This document shows positions 1-8,806 of a stretch of 14,743 nt of DNA, piece after piece. Within the stretch, counting starts at the first letter, position 1. Each line of letters starts with the position of its first letter. The notes under the pieces were generated by a model. That model was not told where the DNA came from. It did no database searches and saw nothing but the letters and a program-made list of their open reading frames with translations. Origin of the DNA: Xanthobacteraceae bacterium (lineage in GTDB: Bacteria; Pseudomonadota; Alphaproteobacteria; Rhizobiales; Xanthobacteraceae); contig JASHRY010000106.1 of NCBI GenBank assembly GCA_030037105.1, forward strand, positions 1 to 14,743, read 5' to 3'. A program made the position numbers and the translations under genes.

Positions 1-10
1 CAATCGACCA

Positions 11-39
11 TTCCAATGCCACGTCGATTCCTGCATAAT
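11..39 (+). promoter_or_regulatory. weak candidate promoter upstream of glnD
   Basis: TTCCAA (11-16) and CATAAT (34-39) are separated by 17 bases. The -10 matches the sigma70 consensus at 5 of 6 positions, but the -35 at only 3 of 6. This is the only promoter-like pair I see in the 213 bases before the preferred glnD start. The rest of that leader holds no recognisable gene. A promoter further left, outside the window, is equally possible. Confidence 0.25.
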
Positions 40-213
40 AGTTTATGGTCGTCTCTCATGATGCCTGGACCGAGCCTCCTCGCCCCGCTCCGTTTGGCGC
101 CATCGGTTTGAGGAATGGCCGCACCGCCGCCAAGCAAGCCGCGGGCGAGCGCGCCACCCATAGCAAGAGGCTTGCCCGGCGGCCGGCCCGTTACCCCTGT
201 CTCCACTGCGCAG

Positions 214-3027
214 ATGATGCTCGACAGCCCACGTTCAACGCGCACCGCCGGCGAACTCCTCGATAGCGCGGCAATCGTTGCCGATCTCGAGACGCTCGCC
301 GCGACCCACGCCGGGCGGGATCGCGAATTGCGCGCCGCGGTCGCGCAACGCCTGAAATCCGCCCTGGGCCGGGGACGCGCTCGGGCAGAAAGCTTGCTGC
401 TCGAGGACCGCCAGGGACGACGCTGCGCCGAGCGGCTGTGCCGGATGCAGGACGAGATCATCCGCATCCTCTTCAACTTCGCCGCCGGTGCGCTTTATCC
501 CTCATCGGTCCCTTCGCAGGCCGAACACATGGCGGTGATCGCAACCGGCGGCTACGGACGCGGCTTGTTGGCGCCGGGTTCCGACATCGATCTCCTCTTT
601 CTGCTGCCTTACAAGCAGACCGCCTGGGGCGAATCGGTGGCCGAAACGCTGCTCTACGGCCTGTGGGACATGGGCTTGAAGGTCGGCCATGCGACCCGCT
701 CGGTCAATGATTGCATACGCCAAGCCAAGGCCGATATGACCATCCGCACCGCGCTGCTCGAATCGCGGCACCTGTTCGGCGATGCGAGGCTCTACGCCGA
801 GCTGACGGCGCGGTTCGACAAGGAGGTGACGCGGGGAACGGCGGCGCAATTCGTCGCCGCCAAGCTCGCCGAGCGCGAGGAGCGCCATCGCCGGGCGGGC
901 CAGTCGCGCTATCTCGTCGAACCCAACGTCAAGGACGGCAAGGGCGGCTTGCGCGACCTGCACTCGCTGTTCTGGATCGCCAAATATGTCTATCGCGTGC
1001 GCGCGCCCGAGGAATTGATCGAACGCGGCGTGTTCGACCGCGATGAATTCAAGCTGTTTCGCCGCTGCGAGGATTTTCTCTGGTCGGTCCGCTGCAACAT
1101 GCATTTCCTCTGCGGCCGCGCCGAAGAGCGCCTGTCGTTCGACATCCAGCGCGAGATCGCGGTGCGGCTCGGCTACACCGAGCATCCGGGCCTCCGGGAC
1201 GTCGAGCGCTTCATGAAGCATTACTTCCTCACCGCCAAGGAGGTCGGCGATCTGACCGCCATTCTCTTCGCCGGCCTCGAAGAACGGCAGGCGAAGCCGG
1301 CGCCGGTATTAAGCCGCGTCATCGCCCGCCTGCGTCCCCGGCTCAATCGGCGCACGTTGAGCGAGACCGACGATTTCATCATCGACAACGACCGCATCAA
1401 CGTCGCCGATGCAAAAGTCTTCGGCCGCGATCCGGTCAACCTGGTCCGGCTGTTTTATCTGGCGCAGAAGCACAATCTCGCGATCCATCCCGAGGCCATG
1501 CGGTCCGCGACGCACTCCCTCAATCTGATCGACTCGGGGGTGCGCGAGGACAAGGAAGCAAACCGCCTGTTCCTGGAGATTCTGACCTCGAAGAACGAGG
1601 CCGAAACCGTGCTGCGCCGCATGAACGAGGCCGGCGTGCTCGGCAAGTTCGCGCCCGCCTTCGGCCGCATCGTGGCGATGATGCAGTTCAACATGTATCA
1701 TCACTATACCGTCGACGAGCATCTCGTGCGCTGCATCGGCGCGCTCAACGAGATCGAACGCGGCGACAATCCCGACGTCGCGTTCGCCGGCGAGCTGATG
1801 CGGACGATCCAGCCGCCGCACCGCACCGCGCTTTACGTGGCGCTGTTTCTGCACGACATCGCCAAGGGACGCATCGAGGATCACTCGATCGCCGGAGCGC
1901 GCATCGCCCGCCGCTTCTGTCCGCGGCTCGGTTTGAGCGCGACCGAGACCAAGCTCGTCGCCTGGCTGGTCGAGGTGCACCTCGTCATGTCGACCGTGGC
2001 GCAATCGCGCGATCTCTCCGACCGCAAGACGATCGAGAACTTCGCCGCGGTCGTGCAGTCACTGGAGCGCATGAAGCTTCTTGCCATCCTGACCACGGCC
2101 GACATCCGGGCCGTGGGGCCGGGGGTTTGGAACGGATGGAAGGCGCAGCTCCTGCGCACGCTCTATTACGAGACCGAACCGGTGCTCACCGGCGGCTTCT
2201 CCGAGGTCAACCGCGCGCAGCGCGTCGCCGCGGCGCAAGCGGAATTCCGCGCCGCGGTCCGCGATTGGCCGGCCGCCGTGCTCGACGCCTATATCGGCCG
2301 CCATTATCCGGCCTATTGGCTCAAGGTCGACCTGCCGCACAAACTCGCGCACGCGCGCTTCGTGCGCGAAACCGAGGACGCCGGCAAGACTTTGGCGACC
2401 CGTGTCGGTTTCGACGCCGGGCGCGGCGTCACCGAGCTGACGGTGCTCGCGCCCGATCATCCGTGGCTCCTGTCGGTCATCGCCGGCGCCTGCGCGCTCG
2501 CCGGCGCCAATATCGTCGATGCCCAGATCTACACCACGACCGACGGACTCGCGCTCGACACCATCGCCGTCTCGCGCGAGTTCGAACGCGACGAGGACGA
2601 GGCGCGGCGCGCCGCGCGCATCGGCGAAGCGATCGAGAAGGCGGTGCGCGGCCAGATCAGGCTGCCCGAGGCGGTACCCAAGCGCGTTCCGCCGAAAGGG
2701 CGGCTCAAGGCTTTCGCCATCGAGCCCGAGGTGACCGTCAATAACCAATGGTCCAATCGCTACACCGTGGTCGAAGTGACCGGCCTCGACCGCCCCGGCC
2801 TGCTTTACGAATTGACCACGACGCTGTCGAAGCTCAATCTGAACATCGCCTCGGCGCATGTCGCGACCTTCGGCGAGCGCGTCGTCGACGTTTTCTATGT
2901 CACCGATCTTCTCGGCGCCAAAATAACGACGCCGACGCGGCAGGCCGCGATCAAGCGTCCGCTCATCGCCTTGTTTGCCACGCCGGCGGGTGAGAGCAAG
3001 GCGGCGCGGGAGGCCGCCGCAGGCTAG
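214..3027 (+). CDS. glnD: bifunctional PII uridylyltransferase / uridylyl-removing enzyme GlnD
   Basis: GlnD senses glutamine and adds or removes UMP on PII proteins (GlnB/GlnK), setting nitrogen assimilation in the cytoplasm. The 937-residue product has the full family domain order. The nucleotidyltransferase has GGYGRG at about 112-117 and GSDIDL at about 122-127, whose Asp124 and Asp126 are the expected metal ligands. The HD phosphohydrolase (uridylyl-removing) domain has LHDIAKG with His547-Asp548. Two C-terminal ACT domains lie at about 740-815 and 849-925, the second with GLDRPGLLYEL. Length is normal for alphaproteobacterial GlnD. I chose ATG 214 (ATG 217 follows directly) because similarity-like sequence begins there. 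The frame stays open back to ATG 115, but that ATG abuts its AGGA too closely and would add 33 Pro/Arg/Ala-rich residues. No Shine-Dalgarno precedes 214, so the start is uncertain while the identity is not. Confidence 0.97.
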   Translation: MMLDSPRSTRTAGELLDSAAIVADLETLAATHAGRDRELRAAVAQRLKSALGRGRARAESLLLEDRQGRRCAERLCRMQDEIIRILFNFAAGALYPSSVPSQAEHMAVIATGGYGRGLLAPGSDIDLLFLLPYKQTAWGESVAETLLYGLWDMGLKVGHATRSVNDCIRQAKADMTIRTALLESRHLFGDARLYAELTARFDKEVTRGTAAQFVAAKLAEREERHRRAGQSRYLVEPNVKDGKGGLRDLHSLFWIAKYVYRVRAPEELIERGVFDRDEFKLFRRCEDFLWSVRCNMHFLCGRAEERLSFDIQREIAVRLGYTEHPGLRDVERFMKHYFLTAKEVGDLTAILFAGLEERQAKPAPVLSRVIARLRPRLNRRTLSETDDFIIDNDRINVADAKVFGRDPVNLVRLFYLAQKHNLAIHPEAMRSATHSLNLIDSGVREDKEANRLFLEILTSKNEAETVLRRMNEAGVLGKFAPAFGRIVAMMQFNMYHHYTVDEHLVRCIGALNEIERGDNPDVAFAGELMRTIQPPHRTALYVALFLHDIAKGRIEDHSIAGARIARRFCPRLGLSATETKLVAWLVEVHLVMSTVAQSRDLSDRKTIENFAAVVQSLERMKLLAILTTADIRAVGPGVWNGWKAQLLRTLYYETEPVLTGGFSEVNRAQRVAAAQAEFRAAVRDWPAAVLDAYIGRHYPAYWLKVDLPHKLAHARFVRETEDAGKTLATRVGFDAGRGVTELTVLAPDHPWLLSVIAGACALAGANIVDAQIYTTTDGLALDTIAVSREFERDEDEARRAARIGEAIEKAVRGQIRLPEAVPKRVPPKGRLKAFAIEPEVTVNNQWSNRYTVVEVTGLDRPGLLYELTTTLSKLNLNIASAHVATFGERVVDVFYVTDLLGAKITTPTRQAAIKRPLIALFATPAGESKAAREAAAG

Positions 3028-3072
3028 CGGAATTTCCGGTCCCCGGAGCGGTAACCGCCCCTTAAATTCCGC
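3027..3072. repeat. inverted repeat able to fold as a three-way junction, right after glnD
   Basis: A perfect 9-base inverted repeat, GCGGAATTT (3027-3035) and AAATTCCGC (3064-3072), encloses two small hairpins: CCGG-TCC-CCGG (3036-3046) and GCGG-TAA-CCGC (3048-3058). Together they could form a three-way junction. The left arm begins at the last base of the glnD stop codon. No U-run follows, so it is not a canonical intrinsic terminator. Function is unknown. It could be an mRNA 3'-end or processing structure, a protein-binding site, or a small palindromic element. Confidence 0.5.
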
Positions 3073-3090
3073 GCTCTAGCGTCCGCCACA

Positions 3091-3107
3091 GCGCGCGCGG
3101 CGCGCGC
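3091..3107. repeat. GC-only hairpin just before the ribosome binding site of the PBP gene
   Basis: GCGCGCG (3091-3097) and CGCGCGC (3101-3107) form a perfect 7-bp all-GC stem with a CGG loop. It ends only 12 bases before ATG 3120 and sits directly against the GGGGA that serves as ribosome binding site. As RNA it would be very stable and could modulate initiation. As DNA the alternating CG tract is of the kind that can adopt Z-form. Both roles are inference; the inverted repeat itself is seen. Confidence 0.45.
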
Positions 3108-3119
3108 CGGGGACGGGAT

Positions 3120-5222
3120 ATGGCGTGGCGACTGCTTAACCGCAAACGGGCGCCCGCCGCCGGACGCCTCGACATTCGGTTGCGCCCGCAGGACCGCACC
3201 GGCGGCCCGCCTGCGACGCGCGGCGATGCAGGCCGCCACCGCGGCAACGACGCCCGGCGCCAAACGCGCAAGCCTTATCGCAACGGCAGGGGCGGCAAAG
3301 GCCGATTCGGCCTCGGTCGCCTGATCTATTGGGGCGTCGTCCTGGCGTTATGGGCGGTAATCGGCGCGATCGGCACGCTCGCCTGGATCGGCATTCATCT
3401 CCCGCCCATCCAGTCGCTCGAAATACCCAGGCGCCCGCCTTCGGTGCTGATCCTCGGCGCCGATGGCGCAACGCTGGCGACGCGCGGCGATATGGGCGGC
3501 GCGGAGGTGCCGCTGCGCGAACTGCCGGACTACGTGCCCAAGGCATTCATCGCCGTCGAGGATCGCCGCTTCTATTCCCATCACGGCGTCGATCCATGGG
3601 GCATCATGCGCGCCGTCATTCACGATTTGCTGCGCCGTGGCGCGTCACAGGGCGGATCGACTATCACGCAGCAGCTCGCTAGAAATTTGTTCCTGACGCA
3701 GGAACGCACGGTATCGCGCAAGCTGCAGGAAGCGGTGCTCGCGCTCTGGCTCGAGCACAAGTTCAGCAAGGCGCAGATCCTCGAACTTTATCTCAACCGC
3801 GTCTATTTCGGCGCCGGCGCTTACGGCATCGAAGCCGCCGCGCGCCGCTATTTCGGAAAATCGGCGCGGCAATTGACGCTCGCCGAAGCGGCGCTGCTTG
3901 CCGGCCTCGTCCAATCGCCGTCGCGGCTGGCGCCGACGCGCAATCCGGACGGCGCCACGCGCCGCGCACGGCTGGTGATCGCCGACATGGCGGAGGAAAA
4001 GCTGATCGGCGCCGACGCCGCCAAATTCGCGCTCGCCCATCCGGCGCGCGCCGTAAAGCCGGTCGGCGCCGGCTCGGTCAATTACGTCGCCGACTGGGTG
4101 ATGGACGCGGTCAACGATCTGGTGGGTCGCTTCGACCGGGACATCGTCGTCGAAACGTCGATCGATCCCGCCTTGCAGGGCGCGGCCGAGCATGCGCTCG
4201 ACGATGCCTTGGCGCAGCAGGGAGAAAGGCTCCGCATCGGCGAGGGTGCGCTCGTGGCCATGACGCCGGACGGCGCCGTGCGCGCGCTCGTTGGCGGCAA
4301 GAACTACGAAGAAAGCCAGTTCAATCGCGCCATCGCCGCCAAGCGCCAGCCCGGCTCTGCGTTCAAGCCCTTCGTCTATCTCACCGCGCTCGAACACGGC
4401 CTTACGCCCGACACCGTGCGCGAGGATGCGCCGATCGCCGTGAAAGGCTGGAAGCCGGAGAATTTCGAACATGAATATCTCGGCCCGGTGACGTTGACGC
4501 AGGCATTGGCGAATTCGCTCAATACCGTAGCGGTACGGCTGACGCTGGAATTCGGTCCCGCCGCCGTCATTCGCACCGCCTACCGGCTCGGCGTCGACTC
4601 GATCCTCGAGCCCAATGCCTCGATCGCGCTCGGCACGTCGGAAGTCTCCCCGTTCGAGCTCGTCGCCGCCTATGCGCCGTTCGCCAACGGCGGCTTCGCG
4701 ATCGCGCCGCATGTCGTCGAGCGCGTGCGCACCACGGACGGCAAGACGCTTTACGCGCGCTCGCCGCAAGTTCTCGGCCGCATCATCGACGCGCGCTACG
4801 CCGCCATGATGAACACGATGCTGCGCCAGACGCTCCTCAGCGGCACCGCGCGCAAGGCCGATCTTCCCGGCTGGCAGGCGGCGGGCAAGACCGGCACCAG
4901 CCAGGATTTTCGCGACGCTTGGTTCATCGGTTACACCTCGCATCTTGTCGCCGGCATCTGGCTCGGCAACGACGACAATTCGCCGACCCGCAGAGCGACC
5001 GGGGGCGGCCTGCCGGTCGAGATCTGGAGCCGGTTCATGCAGGCCGCACATCGGGGCGTCGCCGCTACCCCGTTGCCGGGGCTCGTGGGCGCCGGCTGGA
5101 CGAGCGCGCCGGCGCCGGGCGCCGCGGGCGCAGGTCACAGTGCCGCCGCGGGACGGCCGTCACAGCCGAACAATGACGGTCTCGATTCTTGGCTGCTCGA
5201 CCGCCTGTTCGGGCGGCGGTGA
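3120..5222 (+). CDS. class A penicillin-binding protein (PBP1a-type transglycosylase/transpeptidase)
   Basis: This bifunctional peptidoglycan synthase polymerises lipid II into glycan strands and cross-links stem peptides in the periplasm. The 700-residue product has a 65-residue, very Arg/Lys-rich cytoplasmic tail and one membrane anchor (about 68-94). The GT51 transglycosylase domain has EDRRFYSHHG (catalytic Glu147) and QGGSTITQQLARN (about 177-189). The transpeptidase domain carries all three penicillin-binding motifs: SAFK (nucleophile Ser413), SLN (466-468) and KTG (590-592). An Ala/Pro/Gly-rich linker and a short basic C-terminus end the protein. It is shorter than E. coli PBP1a (about 850), consistent with lacking the extra OB-type insert. 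ATG 3120 follows GGGGA at a suitable distance. It lies 92 bases after glnD and converges on the next gene, with 17 bases between stop codons. The exact subclass (1A versus 1C) is not settled. Confidence 0.95.
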   Translation: MAWRLLNRKRAPAAGRLDIRLRPQDRTGGPPATRGDAGRHRGNDARRQTRKPYRNGRGGKGRFGLGRLIYWGVVLALWAVIGAIGTLAWIGIHLPPIQSLEIPRRPPSVLILGADGATLATRGDMGGAEVPLRELPDYVPKAFIAVEDRRFYSHHGVDPWGIMRAVIHDLLRRGASQGGSTITQQLARNLFLTQERTVSRKLQEAVLALWLEHKFSKAQILELYLNRVYFGAGAYGIEAAARRYFGKSARQLTLAEAALLAGLVQSPSRLAPTRNPDGATRRARLVIADMAEEKLIGADAAKFALAHPARAVKPVGAGSVNYVADWVMDAVNDLVGRFDRDIVVETSIDPALQGAAEHALDDALAQQGERLRIGEGALVAMTPDGAVRALVGGKNYEESQFNRAIAAKRQPGSAFKPFVYLTALEHGLTPDTVREDAPIAVKGWKPENFEHEYLGPVTLTQALANSLNTVAVRLTLEFGPAAVIRTAYRLGVDSILEPNASIALGTSEVSPFELVAAYAPFANGGFAIAPHVVERVRTTDGKTLYARSPQVLGRIIDARYAAMMNTMLRQTLLSGTARKADLPGWQAAGKTGTSQDFRDAWFIGYTSHLVAGIWLGNDDNSPTRRATGGGLPVEIWSRFMQAAHRGVAATPLPGLVGAGWTSAPAPGAAGAGHSAAAGRPSQPNNDGLDSWLLDRLFGRR

Positions 5223-5239
5223 TCCGTTCGATAGGGGCC

Positions 5240-7477
5240 TTAGGTCGCTTTGCCGAGATCGTGGTTCTTCAGCGGCAGCGAGCGGATGCGCCGGCCGGTC
5301 GCGGCAAACACGGCATTGCACAACGCCGGCGCCAGCGGCGGCACCGGCGGCTCGCCGACGCCGCCCCAGAAGTTCCCGCTCGGCACCATCACGGTCTCGA
5401 CCTTCGGCGCGTCGGCAAGGCGCAGCATCTCGTAAGTGTCGAAGTTCGATTGCTCGGCGCCGCCATCCTTGATGGTGATCTCGCCGTTGAGCGCCGCCGT
5501 CAGCGCATAAACGGCGGCGCCCTGAAGCTGCATGTCGACCGAGAGCGGATTGACCACGTGGCCGCTGTCGATTGCGGAAACGACGCGGTGCACGCGCACG
5601 CCGCCGTTCTCGACCGAAACCTCGACCACCTGCGCGCAATAGCTGCCGCACGCCTCGTTGAGCGCGATGCCGCGGAATATTCCGGCGGGAGGCGGAGTGC
5701 CCCAATCCGCCTTCTTGGCCGCGGCATCGAGCACGGCAAGATTTTTGGGGCTCTTGCGCAACAGCCGGCGCCGAAAGAGGTAAGGGTCCGAACCCGCGGC
5801 ATGCGCCATCTCGTCGACGAAGCATTCCTTGTAGAAGGCGTTCTCCGTGTAGTTGATCGCGCGCCAGACGCCGATCGGCACCGGCGACTGGCGCACCACG
5901 TAGTCGACGAGATAATTCGGCACGTCGTAAGGCATTTCGTCGGTAAGACCGCTGAGAAAGCTGCGATCGACGAAGCTCGTGCCGAACGCCGGTACGAGCG
6001 AAGCCACGAAGGACGGACCGGTAAGGCGGATCGTCCACGCGATCGGCATGCCGTCGGTATCGAGACCGGCGACGAGGCGCGCCATGCCGAAGGGCCGATA
6101 GAAATCGTGCCGGATGTCCTCCTCGCGCGTCCAAACGAGCTTGACCGGCTGCGCAACCTCCTTGGCAATGAGCACGGCTTCGCGGACGTAGTCCTGGATG
6201 GTGCCGCGCCGACCAAAGCCGCCGCCGAGCATCATGCAGTGGACCACGACCTTGTCGTTGGGCACGCCGGCGGCGACGGCCGCGGTCGCGAGCGCGGTCA
6301 TGGCATCCTGGGTCGGAACCCAAACCTCGATTTTCTCGGGCGTCACATGGGCGGTGCAGGTCTGCGGCTCCATCGTCGCGTGGGCGAGGAACGGAACCGT
6401 ATAGTCGGCCTCGATACGGCGCGCGGCGCGCGCGAGGCCGGCCGCCGCGTCCCCGTCGGCGCGACCGACTTGCGCTTCTTTTGCCGCGAGGCCGCTGCGC
6501 ACGAAGGCGGCGATCTCGGCGCTCGATACATGGCCGTTGCCGCGATCGTCCCAGACGATCGGCAGCGCCTCGACCGCGCGCTTCGCGCGCCACCAGGAAT
6601 CGGCCGCCACGGCGACGGCCTCGGGCATCCGCACCACACGGCGCACGCCCCTCATCGTGGCGATTGCCCGCTCGTCCGCCGACTTCAGCTTGCCGCCATA
6701 AACCGGGCAGTGCACGATGGCGGCGTAAAGCATGTCCGGCAGCCGCACGTCGATGGCATAGACCGGTTGCCCCGTGACCTTCTCGCGCACGTCGAGGCGC
6801 CGCACCGGCTTGCCGGCGAGCGTCCATTCGCTCGGGTCCTTCAGCTTGATGTCCGCCGGAGGTGCGATCTTCGCCGCATCTTCGGCGACGGCGCCAAACG
6901 TCAGTGCGCGGCCGCTTGGCCGATGTGTGATCGTGCCCGCCCGGGCGACGCATTGCGCCGCCGGAACATTCCATCGCGCCGCGGCCGCGGCGATCAGCAT
7001 CTCCCGCGCCATGGCGCCAGCCTGGCGCAGATAGAGCTGCGAGGACGCGATCGAGCGGCTCGCGCCGGTCGACATGTCGCCCCAGACCCGATGGTGGCGC
7101 GCGTTCTCTCCCGGCGCGACGAATTCGGTGCGGACATGCGCCCAGTCGCATTCAAGCTCCTCGGCGACCAGCATGGCGAGGCCGGTGAGCGCGCCCTGGC
7201 CCATCTCGGCGCGGGCGATGCGGATGATGACGGAATTATCGGCACAGATCACCAGCCAAGCGGTGACCTCCGGCCCTTCCTCGGTGGCGCGCGCCGGCTC
7301 GAACGGGATCGCCAAGGCCAGCGCCAGACCTCCGGCCACGCCGCTTATTCCGGCGAGGAAGGAACGGCGGCTGAACGGGTCGCTGCCGGACGTTAAGGCT
7401 CTGCCATCGCCGCCGTCGCGGGCGCGCTCGGCTCGGCCTTGGCCGAGAACAGTGTCGGTGCCGCGCGCTTGTCCCAT
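5240..7477 (-). CDS. Tat-exported molybdopterin oxidoreductase large subunit, IorB-like (xanthine dehydrogenase family)
   Basis: The protein resembles the beta subunit of isoquinoline 1-oxidoreductase and related periplasmic aldehyde/N-heterocycle dehydrogenases, which hydroxylate or oxidise substrates at a molybdopterin-cytosine-dinucleotide centre. A twin-arginine signal is clear: SRRSFL at about 36-41, a hydrophobic stretch, then an ARA-T type cleavage site near 64/65. Cofactor motifs include GGGFGRR (about residue 417-423), the family segment IGVWRAINYTENAF, and GVGEPPVPP with the catalytic Glu at about 709. I prefer ATG 7477, eight bases after AGGA (7489-7486); ATG 7486 is in frame but abuts its AGG. 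Length (745) is normal for the family. Partners would be a small [2Fe-2S] subunit and usually cytochrome c, but neither is encoded nearby. The MFS gene ends 56 bases upstream on the same strand, so they are probably co-transcribed. Substrate is unknown. Confidence 0.9.
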   Translation of the reverse strand: MGQARGTDTVLGQGRAERARDGGDGRALTSGSDPFSRRSFLAGISGVAGGLALALAIPFEPARATEEGPEVTAWLVICADNSVIIRIARAEMGQGALTGLAMLVAEELECDWAHVRTEFVAPGENARHHRVWGDMSTGASRSIASSQLYLRQAGAMAREMLIAAAAARWNVPAAQCVARAGTITHRPSGRALTFGAVAEDAAKIAPPADIKLKDPSEWTLAGKPVRRLDVREKVTGQPVYAIDVRLPDMLYAAIVHCPVYGGKLKSADERAIATMRGVRRVVRMPEAVAVAADSWWRAKRAVEALPIVWDDRGNGHVSSAEIAAFVRSGLAAKEAQVGRADGDAAAGLARAARRIEADYTVPFLAHATMEPQTCTAHVTPEKIEVWVPTQDAMTALATAAVAAGVPNDKVVVHCMMLGGGFGRRGTIQDYVREAVLIAKEVAQPVKLVWTREEDIRHDFYRPFGMARLVAGLDTDGMPIAWTIRLTGPSFVASLVPAFGTSFVDRSFLSGLTDEMPYDVPNYLVDYVVRQSPVPIGVWRAINYTENAFYKECFVDEMAHAAGSDPYLFRRRLLRKSPKNLAVLDAAAKKADWGTPPPAGIFRGIALNEACGSYCAQVVEVSVENGGVRVHRVVSAIDSGHVVNPLSVDMQLQGAAVYALTAALNGEITIKDGGAEQSNFDTYEMLRLADAPKVETVMVPSGNFWGGVGEPPVPPLAPALCNAVFAATGRRIRSLPLKNHDLGKAT

Positions 7478-7533
7478 CACGGTCATCCTAACAAACAGGC
7501 CGCTGCAGGCAACGGGCGCCGGAGTCGCGTCGC

Positions 7534-8739
7534 TTAAGAGCTGCTCGGCAGCTCGCCCGAGCGCAGGCGCCGCGTGAGCGCCCAGAGCAACAGGGCGAGG
7601 CAGCCCATGACGACGACCGTGCCGGCAACCGGCCAGGGGGAGCGGCCGAGATAATCGCCGACCACGGCCGCGACGATGGCGGCGGCGGTTTGCTGCGCGA
7701 CGCCGAGGAGCGAGGCCGCGGTGCCGGCACGCTCAGGAAATGGCGTCAACGCGCCGGCCATGGCTTGGGGCATGGAAAGCCCGAGTCCGGCGAGGTAAAG
7801 CGCCATCGCCGCGACGAGCCAGACGCCATTGGCGACGTGGGCAACGACGACCGCCGCCAGGGCCACGCCGCCCATGGCGAGCAACACGACGCCGACGGCC
7901 ATCGTGCCGTCGACGCCGAGCCGGAGCACGAGCCGCGCCGCGATCGTCGCGCCGAGGACATAGCCCGCCGCGCCGATCGCGAAGATGAAGCCGAAGGCGA
8001 AAGCCGACAGGCCATAGAGTTCTTGGAGGACGAAGGAGCCGCCGGATATCCAGGCGAACAGTCCCGCATAGCTGGTGGCGAGTATGCCGAGATAGGCGAG
8101 AAAGCCGCGATGCCGCAATATGGTGCCCGAGCTTTGCAGCAGGAACGATAATGAGTTCGGCGCGGCGGCGTTGGTGCGCAGCGTCTCCGGCAGCAATCGA
8201 CCCATCACGAAAAAGGCGGCCACGGCGACGATGCCCATGGCGAGGAAGCCCGCGCGCCAGCCGAAAGCGGTCTGCAGCACGCCGCCGATCATCGGCGCGA
8301 CGATCGGGGCAAAGCCGCTGATCGAGCCCATCAGCGACAGTTCGCGCGCCGCCTGAACGCCGGAATAGAGATCGCGTACCATGGCGCGCGCCAGCACGAT
8401 CGCCCCGGACCCGCCGATCGCCTGCAGGAAACGCGCCGCGATCAACGTATCGATCGATTGCGCCGCGGCGCAGATGAGAGTGCCGACGATGTAGAGCGCA
8501 AGCGCTGCGAGCAGCACCGGGCGGCGGCCATGGCGATCCGAAATCGGGCCATAGAACACCTGCCCGACGGCAAAGCCGATGAGGTAGCTCGAAAAGGTCA
8601 ACTGCACGCGCGCCGTCGGCGCCTCAAGGACGCGAGCAATGTCTGGCAGCGACGGCAGATACATGTCCATCGACAGCGGCCCGAGCGCGGTCAGCATGGC
8701 GAGGAGCGTGGTGAGGGCGCGCGAACCGGGGCGGAGCAT
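7534..8739 (-). CDS. MFS efflux transporter, Bcr/CflA (DHA1) drug-resistance type
   Basis: This is an inner-membrane proton-driven exporter of small molecules. The 401-residue protein has about 12 hydrophobic segments. TM1 carries MDMYLPSLP (about 24-32), close to the signature seen in Bcr/CflA transporters. The loop between TM2 and TM3 carries the MFS motif A as GPISDRHGRR (about 64-73). A short basic tail follows the last helix. The frame extends up to ATG 8844, but that start would add 35 non-hydrophobic residues encoded across an inverted repeat. ATG 8739 puts TM1 near the N-terminus as in relatives, although no strong ribosome site precedes it. The gene is divergent from the molybdenum hydroxylase at 8944 and followed by the IorB-like gene. 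Export of a substrate or product of those oxidoreductases is a guess from position. Sulfonamide, bicyclomycin or chloramphenicol-like substrates are known for the family. Confidence 0.92.
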   Translation of the reverse strand: MLRPGSRALTTLLAMLTALGPLSMDMYLPSLPDIARVLEAPTARVQLTFSSYLIGFAVGQVFYGPISDRHGRRPVLLAALALYIVGTLICAAAQSIDTLIAARFLQAIGGSGAIVLARAMVRDLYSGVQAARELSLMGSISGFAPIVAPMIGGVLQTAFGWRAGFLAMGIVAVAAFFVMGRLLPETLRTNAAAPNSLSFLLQSSGTILRHRGFLAYLGILATSYAGLFAWISGGSFVLQELYGLSAFAFGFIFAIGAAGYVLGATIAARLVLRLGVDGTMAVGVVLLAMGGVALAAVVVAHVANGVWLVAAMALYLAGLGLSMPQAMAGALTPFPERAGTAASLLGVAQQTAAAIVAAVVGDYLGRSPWPVAGTVVVMGCLALLLWALTRRLRSGELPSSS

Positions 8740-8806
8740 CGGCGAAGAGGTTAAACAATGAGCCGCGCCTGAGTCAGGAGCAGGGAGAACACAAGCGGCA
8801 ATCTTT

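Noticed and set aside
3645..5138. 497-codon minus-strand open frame opposite the PBP gene
   Set aside because: It lies wholly inside a gene with intact SxxK, SxN and KTG motifs and itself shows no domain.
5160..7151. 663-codon open frame on the minus strand in a different frame from the IorB-like gene
   Set aside because: It is a shadow of the real gene in another frame: Arg-rich low-complexity translation and no signal peptide or motif.
5189..7396. 735-codon open frame on the plus strand opposite the IorB-like gene
   Set aside because: Its translation is Arg/His/Ala-rich with no family motif, while the minus strand shows a full Tat signal and molybdopterin motifs. Long antisense frames are expected in GC-biased genes.
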